Assembly (NCBI RefSeq): GCF_036014195.1
Contig: NZ_CP107918.1
Span: 3,906,001-3,970,000, forward strand
Direction: 5' to 3'
DNA: 64,000 nucleotides
Origin: Streptomyces sp. NBC_00442
Lineage (GTDB): Bacteria; Actinomycetota; Actinomycetes; Streptomycetales; Streptomycetaceae
Numbering within the stretch: the first letter of the stretch is position 1; the number at the start of each line of letters is the position of its first letter. Shown here piece by piece: positions 61,950 to 64,000 of the stretch. The notes beneath the pieces are model-generated. The model saw only the letters and a list, made by a program, of their open reading frames with translations, was not told the DNA's origin and did no database searches. The translations under genes and the position numbers were made by a program.

Positions 61950-63313
61950 CTCGTCGTTGTCCCTGTCCCGTACGCTCCCGGACGGCCGCCCCGCGCACGG
62001 GCCACCGCCTTCGGCAACTCGCCTGTTTCCAGCGGCACTTGGTGCTCCTGCGTGCCGCGTACCGTCACCGTGTAGTGGCCGTCGGCGGTCGCCGTCACGT
62101 CCACCCAGTCGCCGTGCGGATGCCCGCAGCGCCGCTCGCACCCCGACCAGTGGACCGGCAGGCCGCCCGTGCCCGGCAGGGCGTCCCGGCGCACGTCGGC
62201 CAGCGCCTTGGCGCACCCGGGCCGCCCGGTGCACGCCCCGACCCCGGCCCACGGGGCGTCGGGACGGGTGCTGAACCCGGCGTCGTCCAGCTCCCGCAGC
62301 CGCTCGCGGGCGCCCCGCTCGTCGAACCCGGGGACGACGAACCCGCGCCACGGGGTGATCCTGACCTCGCCGCCGGGGCCACTCAGCGCCCGGAGCCCGG
62401 CGCTCGTCACACGGCCCAGTACGGGGGTCACGACCACGGCGTACGTCCCGTCGGGGGCCGCGACGATGCCGGGGGCCGGGGCCGGGGCGGGGGTCGTCCC
62501 GCCGGTGTCCGGTTCGGGGGCCGGGGTGGCCGGGATGCCGGCGCGGGCCAGGGCGGACGCGAGGTCGACGTCGTGGCCCGCGGGGAGCTCGCGCACCCGC
62601 CAGGCACCGTTGCCCGCGGCGGCGGCCGCGTCGAGGAAGGCGCGGGCGGCTTCCAGGGCGGCGCGCGGGGCGTCGGCCGCCGCCACGCGCAGCGCGCTCG
62701 CCCCGACGCGTACGACCACCGTGTCCTGCCGCCCGGTGCCCCGGTCCTGTGCGAGCAACGTCACATCGGCGCCGAGGCTCGCGACGTCGCCGCGGCCGTC
62801 GTCCAGGGCGAACAGGAAGCGGCCCGAGAGCGCGGTCGTCCACGCCCGGCCGCACAGCAGGGCGTCCAGGGCGCGCAGGCGGGGGAGGAGGGTGCCGTTG
62901 CCGCGGCCGTCCAGTCCTGCCAGGGGGGACGCGACGATGTTGCGGACGCGCTCGTGGGTCTCGGAGGGCATGAGGGCGGTGTGGCGCAGGAGTTCGGCGA
63001 GTGCGTTCGCGTGGGTGTCCTCGATGCCGCGCAGCTCCGCGTTGCCGCGGGAGGTCAGGGTGAGGTGACCGTCCGCGTACCGCTCCGCCGCGGTGGCCAG
63101 CGCGTCTACCTGACGGGTCGTCAAAATACCGCCGGGCAGGCGGAGTCGGGCCAGGTTGCCGTCGCCGGCGGGGTGCAGCCGCAGGGCTCCGGGGCAGGCG
63201 TCGCCGCGGTCCCGTACGACGGGGTCGTGGGCGACTTCTCCCGGGGTGCGCCCTATGGAGGGTTCGCCCTGGTTGGGGGGTGTTGCGGAGGAGGGCGGCA
63301 TGGCGGCGAGCAT
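61946..63313 (-). CDS. cobG: Precorrin-3B synthase (CobG)
   Basis: About 455 residues; an ATG at 63301 is an equally possible start, since neither has a strong site. The protein has sulfite/nitrite-reductase-like ferredoxin repeats and four Fe-S/siroheme-type Cys in [14 protein letters not shown] and [34 protein letters not shown] near the N-terminus is typical of the family. It is the O2-dependent monooxygenase of the aerobic cobalamin route. Confidence 0.93.
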   Translation of the reverse strand: MLAAMPPSSATPPNQGEPSIGRTPGEVAHDPVVRDRGDACPGALRLHPAGDGNLARLRLPGGILTTRQVDALATAAERYADGHLTLTSRGNAELRGIEDTHANALAELLRHTALMPSETHERVRNIVASPLAGLDGRGNGTLLPRLRALDALLCGRAWTTALSGRFLFALDDGRGDVASLGADVTLLAQDRGTGRQDTVVVRVGASALRVAAADAPRAALEAARAFLDAAAAAGNGAWRVRELPAGHDVDLASALARAGIPATPAPEPDTGGTTPAPAPAPGIVAAPDGTYAVVVTPVLGRVTSAGLRALSGPGGEVRITPWRGFVVPGFDERGARERLRELDDAGFSTRPDAPWAGVGACTGRPGCAKALADVRRDALPGTGGLPVHWSGCERRCGHPHGDWVDVTATADGHYTVTVRGTQEHQVPLETGELPKAVARARGGRPGAYGTGTTTR

Positions 63314-63604
63314 ACCCACGAGCCGGCGGCGGCGACCCCGGGAGGCTCTCCCCACCCCGCCCCTCCCCGAGACCCTCCGGAGGTGCGGCCGGCTGAGACA
63401 CGCGGCCCGGGGCCGCGCCCCAGCCCCCACGGGTTTTCCCACCCACCCGTGCGGCAACTCCGAAGGTGCGGCCCCCTGGGGCTCCGCCCCGGACCCCGTA
63501 TCGCGCCTCAAGGGCGCTCGTCCTCAATCTCCCCCAAGGCCTCAAGGGCCAGGGGGGACCCCCCTGACGGGCTGAGGTGGCCCATGCTGCCCGGCATCGA
63601 ATAC
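63314..63604. other. Gene-free GC-rich region upstream of cobG
   Basis: No supported ORF. It contains GGGGCTCCGCCCCGGACCCC-type sequence (about 63478-63500) and an AGGGGGGACCCCCCT dyad (about 63552-63566). These resemble dispersed Streptomyces intergenic elements. The cobG promoter should be here but I cannot place it. Confidence 0.5.
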
Positions 63605-63606
63605 CT

Positions 63607-63800
63607 AAGGGGCGCGGGGAACTGCGCGAGACGCGGGCACGGTCCGCGGACGAAAGCGGGGTTAGGGGCGCGGGGAACTGCGCGAGACGCGGGCACGGTC
63701 CGCGGACGAAAGCGGGGTTAGGGGCGCGGGGAACTGCGCGACCAGCCGTCCACGGCCCGCGGGACGAAAGCGGGGTCAAGGAGCGCGGGGAACTGCGCGA
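63607..63800. repeat. 56-bp tandem repeat array (right edge)
   Basis: Copies of GGGGCGCGGGGAACTGCGCG start at 63609, 63665 and 63721, and a variant (GGAGCGCGGGGAACTGCGCG) at about 63779. Spacing and linker (GGGCACGGTCCGCG) match the left-edge array at 35-225. Confidence 0.9.
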
Positions 63801-63913
63801 GCAAGGGTCCGCCGGGTCGCGGACGGTGGCGGGGTTCCCAGGGGCGCGAGCCACCGGCCACTCGCCCGCGGCCGAAAGCGAACCGGGCCCGGAGGGGGGC
63901 CGTGCGGGGTCGC

Positions 63914-64000
63914 TACTATGCAGGCGGCAGGCCAACCGGCCCGCCGGCGTCGCCGGCCACGGCGACAGGGGAGGAAGCCCGGTGCGATTCCGGCGCGGTC
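63914..64000 (+). promoter_or_regulatory. Cobalamin riboswitch, truncated by window end
   Basis: GGAAGCCCGGTGCGATTCCG followed by GCGCGGTC (63973-64000) matches the conserved B12-box region. An upstream GC-rich helix (GGCGGCAGGCCAACCGG..., from about 63923) matches the usual preceding stems. TACTAT at 63914-63919 is a plausible -10. The CCGCCACTGT-type continuation and the controlled gene lie beyond the window on the plus strand, probably another cobalamin or cobalt-transport gene. Confidence 0.85.

Noticed and set aside
63607..63800. Attachment-site pair with the left array defining an integrated element
   Set aside because: No integrase or phage/ICE genes, and the interior holds core metabolism; the unit appears to be a generic dispersed repeat.

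Overview
The window is very GC-rich, with short intergenic gaps, many ATGA or GTGA start/stop overlaps and GTG starts. It carries Streptomyces-type markers: GlgE-pathway genes, mycothiol-type DsbA proteins, a PucR regulator, an auxiliary tryptophanyl-tRNA synthetase and CobG/CbiD cobalamin genes. It therefore looks like a chromosomal segment of Streptomyces or a close relative. No rRNA, tRNA, CRISPR array or intact insertion sequence was seen. Layout: (1) 1-9 kb: a 56-bp repeat array, a FUSC transporter, a paired DnaA-box palindrome, a membrane-anchored EEP hydrolase, a trpS gene preceded by a Trp-Trp leader peptide and terminator, and a LysR regulator divergent from an NTF2-like gene and a quinone-reductase-like gene. 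(2) 9-18.5 kb, mostly minus strand: a small secreted peptide with a duplicated DDSNWT motif, a sugar nucleotidyltransferase, an NmrA-like reductase, a degenerate IS701-type transposase-like protein coupled to maltokinase, an orphan phosphohexomutase-C-domain-like protein, a DsbA-like protein and a thioredoxin-reductase-like flavoprotein. Divergent from the peptide gene is a LuxR-type regulator, with a palindrome between them. (3) 18.6-36.5 kb: a PucR-type regulator and glycogen synthase on the plus strand, converging on a long tightly packed minus-strand run. That run goes from SnoaL, DJ-1, NTF2 and LtrA genes into AGE epimerase, STAS, GlgX, STAS, RsbW-type ATPase, SpoIIE phosphatase, MinD-like ATPase, GlgE and GlgB. 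A partner-switching signalling set is physically interleaved with alpha-glucan enzymes. (4) 36.5-46 kb: a redox cluster around a perfect 15-bp inverted repeat. On one side are a DJ-1 protein, an ABM-VOC fusion and a GMC oxidoreductase. On the other are an MFS exporter, a VioB-type ferritin-like protein, a DJ-1 protein, a second MFS exporter and an aldo/keto reductase. (5) 46-55.5 kb: accessory genes, including an XRE/DUF2690 protein, a secreted SH3-like protein, a DHA2 exporter, two near-identical membrane-protein genes with duplicated leaders flanking a VapBC module, a lipoprotein, an AA10 LPMO, and a 5'-truncated tetracycline-type ribosomal protection gene containing a heptanucleotide repeat. 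(6) 55.6-64 kb: corrin-ring genes cobL, cobM, cbiD, cobK, cobIJ, cobH and cobG, another 56-bp repeat array, and the 5' part of a cobalamin riboswitch cut by the window end. How the genes appear to work together: maltokinase makes maltose-1-phosphate, GlgE polymerises it, GlgB branches, GlgX debranches, and GlgA plus the nucleotidyltransferase may supply sugar-nucleotide-derived glucan or maltose-1-phosphate. The phosphatase, kinase and STAS proteins presumably tie this to a stress or developmental signal (inference).
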